Part shown: positions 4,331 through 5,016 of the stretch, in pieces | How the letters are laid out: every line of letters begins with the position of its first letter | How positions within the stretch are numbered: position 1 is the stretch's first letter | Notes under the pieces: generated by a model | The model's database searches: none | What the model was told of the DNA's origin: nothing | The model's input: only the letters and a program-made list of their open reading frames with translations | Translations under genes and position numbers: made by a program | Assembly (NCBI GenBank): GCA_018666055.1 | Contig: JABJAS010000220.1 | Location: forward strand, 1-5,016 | Length of the DNA stretch: 5,016 nt | Direction: 5' to 3' | DNA from: Halieaceae bacterium | GTDB lineage: Bacteria; Pseudomonadota; Gammaproteobacteria; Pseudomonadales; Halieaceae

Positions 4331-5016
4331 GTGGCCAGCAACGTGATTCCCACCATCAACATCGCAGCGCTGTTCAATGCTGACAGCCCCCCGGGTCACG
4401 CGCTCGCCACGACCGATCGCGCTGTCTTTAAGGCGGCTACGACATTGGGCTTTATGGCGATCACCGGCTTACCTCATGAAGCCGATATTGACGCCTCGGC
4501 AAAGCAAACACTCACGACGCTATTCAACCTCACTGCCGAGGAGCAGCGCAGTCTCTGGAAACGCAACTTTGAGCCCAGTAACCCCAATCTATACCGCGGC
4601 TGGTTTCCATTACATTCAGGACCCACACTCAGTCGCGAAGGTTTTGAAATAGGGCCCGATGTGATCCGCTCTTTGCCCAATCCAACGGGAGATGTGCTCC
4701 TTGAGCCCACTCCGTTACCCAGCGATGCCGTTATACCTCAGTTTCGCACAGTGGCAGGTCGTTATTATGCTGCGATGGAGACGATCGGAGCAGCGCTATT
4801 GGCGTCACTGTCGAGGGGGCTGGGTATTGCACCGGTACTATTCAGGGACGCCTTTACCGAGGGTATTTCGACACTCAGGTTACTGCGCTACATCCCGCGA
4901 CACGACTTGCCCATCAATGACGTTTTAAAAACCACACGTGGCGCACACGTAGACACAGGAATGCTCACACTGCTTGCCCCGGTGAACGGTGCATTAGGAC
5001 TGGAGGTCGAAGTAAC
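4331..5016 (+). CDS. Fe(II)/2-oxoglutarate-dependent oxygenase, isopenicillin-N-synthase-like, 3' end missing
   Basis: Non-haem iron oxygenase of the IPNS/2OG-Fe(II) family, cytoplasmic; the first 228 residues are present and the frame leaves the window open. The N-terminal domain is typical: IPTINIAAL (6-14), FKAATTLGFMAITGLP (33-48), then LYRGWFPL (87-94) and EGFEIGPD (103-110), the family's usual 'YRGYFP...EGFDIGPD' block. The core begins with the RLLRYIPR strand, and the iron-binding H206-V-D208 lies in AHVDTGMLTLLA. The second iron His and the 2OG-binding Arg should lie past the right edge. No ATG opens this frame: a stop at 4319 is followed by GTG at 4331 (chosen, reads MASNVIPTINIAAL) and GTG at 4343; the first ATG, at 4454, would remove the conserved N-terminus. 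No clear Shine-Dalgarno is seen. It is divergent from agmatinase. Substrate unknown; ethylene-forming enzyme and amino-acid or guanidino hydroxylases are relatives. Confidence 0.88.
   Translation, partial: MASNVIPTINIAALFNADSPPGHALATTDRAVFKAATTLGFMAITGLPHEADIDASAKQTLTTLFNLTAEEQRSLWKRNFEPSNPNLYRGWFPLHSGPTLSREGFEIGPDVIRSLPNPTGDVLLEPTPLPSDAVIPQFRTVAGRYYAAMETIGAALLASLSRGLGIAPVLFRDAFTEGISTLRLLRYIPRHDLPINDVLKTTRGAHVDTGMLTLLAPVNGALGLEVEV

Noticed and set aside
4377..4652. 91-codon plus-strand frame inside the oxygenase region
   Set aside because: It is a different frame from the one encoding the IPNS-family motifs (IPTINI, YRGWFP, EGFEIGPD, HVD); its product is Arg-rich shadow sequence.

Overview
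The window looks like a piece of a Gram-negative, probably marine gammaproteobacterial chromosome of roughly balanced GC content. The Gram-negative call rests on a complete TonB-dependent outer-membrane receptor with a Sec signal peptide. The agmatinase resembles the enterobacterial SpeB enzyme along its whole length. The finer taxonomic placement (for example Cellvibrionales/Halieaceae-like) is an impression from the receptor, Spinster-type MFS and IPNS-like oxygenase style, not something proved here.

Layout from left to right. At 1-110 (minus) is the first 36 codons of an MFS transporter, cut by the window edge. At 111-223 is a short spacer with a strong intrinsic terminator for the receptor gene (stem 173-196) and an 18-bp inverted repeat (130-147) just before the MFS start. 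At 224-2506 (minus) is a TonB-dependent receptor of 760 residues. At 2507-3005 is about 500 bp without a convincing gene; it holds a plausible sigma70 promoter and leader hairpin for the receptor, several palindromes, and a weak candidate small ORF on the plus strand (2927-3076). At 3006-3953 (minus) is agmatinase, 315 residues, with all six manganese ligands. At 3954-4330 is a divergent control region with a 15-bp palindrome (4066-4080) and a second inverted repeat (4204-4227). At 4331-5016 (plus) is the 5' two thirds of an isopenicillin-N-synthase-like Fe(II)/2-oxoglutarate oxygenase, running off the right edge.

How the genes may work together: the receptor would bring a ligand across the outer membrane and the MFS protein could carry it across the inner membrane. 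Agmatinase hydrolyses agmatine to putrescine and urea. The divergent oxygenase would oxidise an unidentified small molecule. Pairing a guanidino hydrolase with a 2OG oxygenase next to uptake proteins is consistent with a locus for uptake and breakdown of guanidino or polyamine compounds, but no substrate can be read from the sequence. The 500-bp gap and the terminator show that these are at least three or four separate transcription units. No RNA genes, insertion sequences, CRISPR arrays or origin-like repeats were seen.
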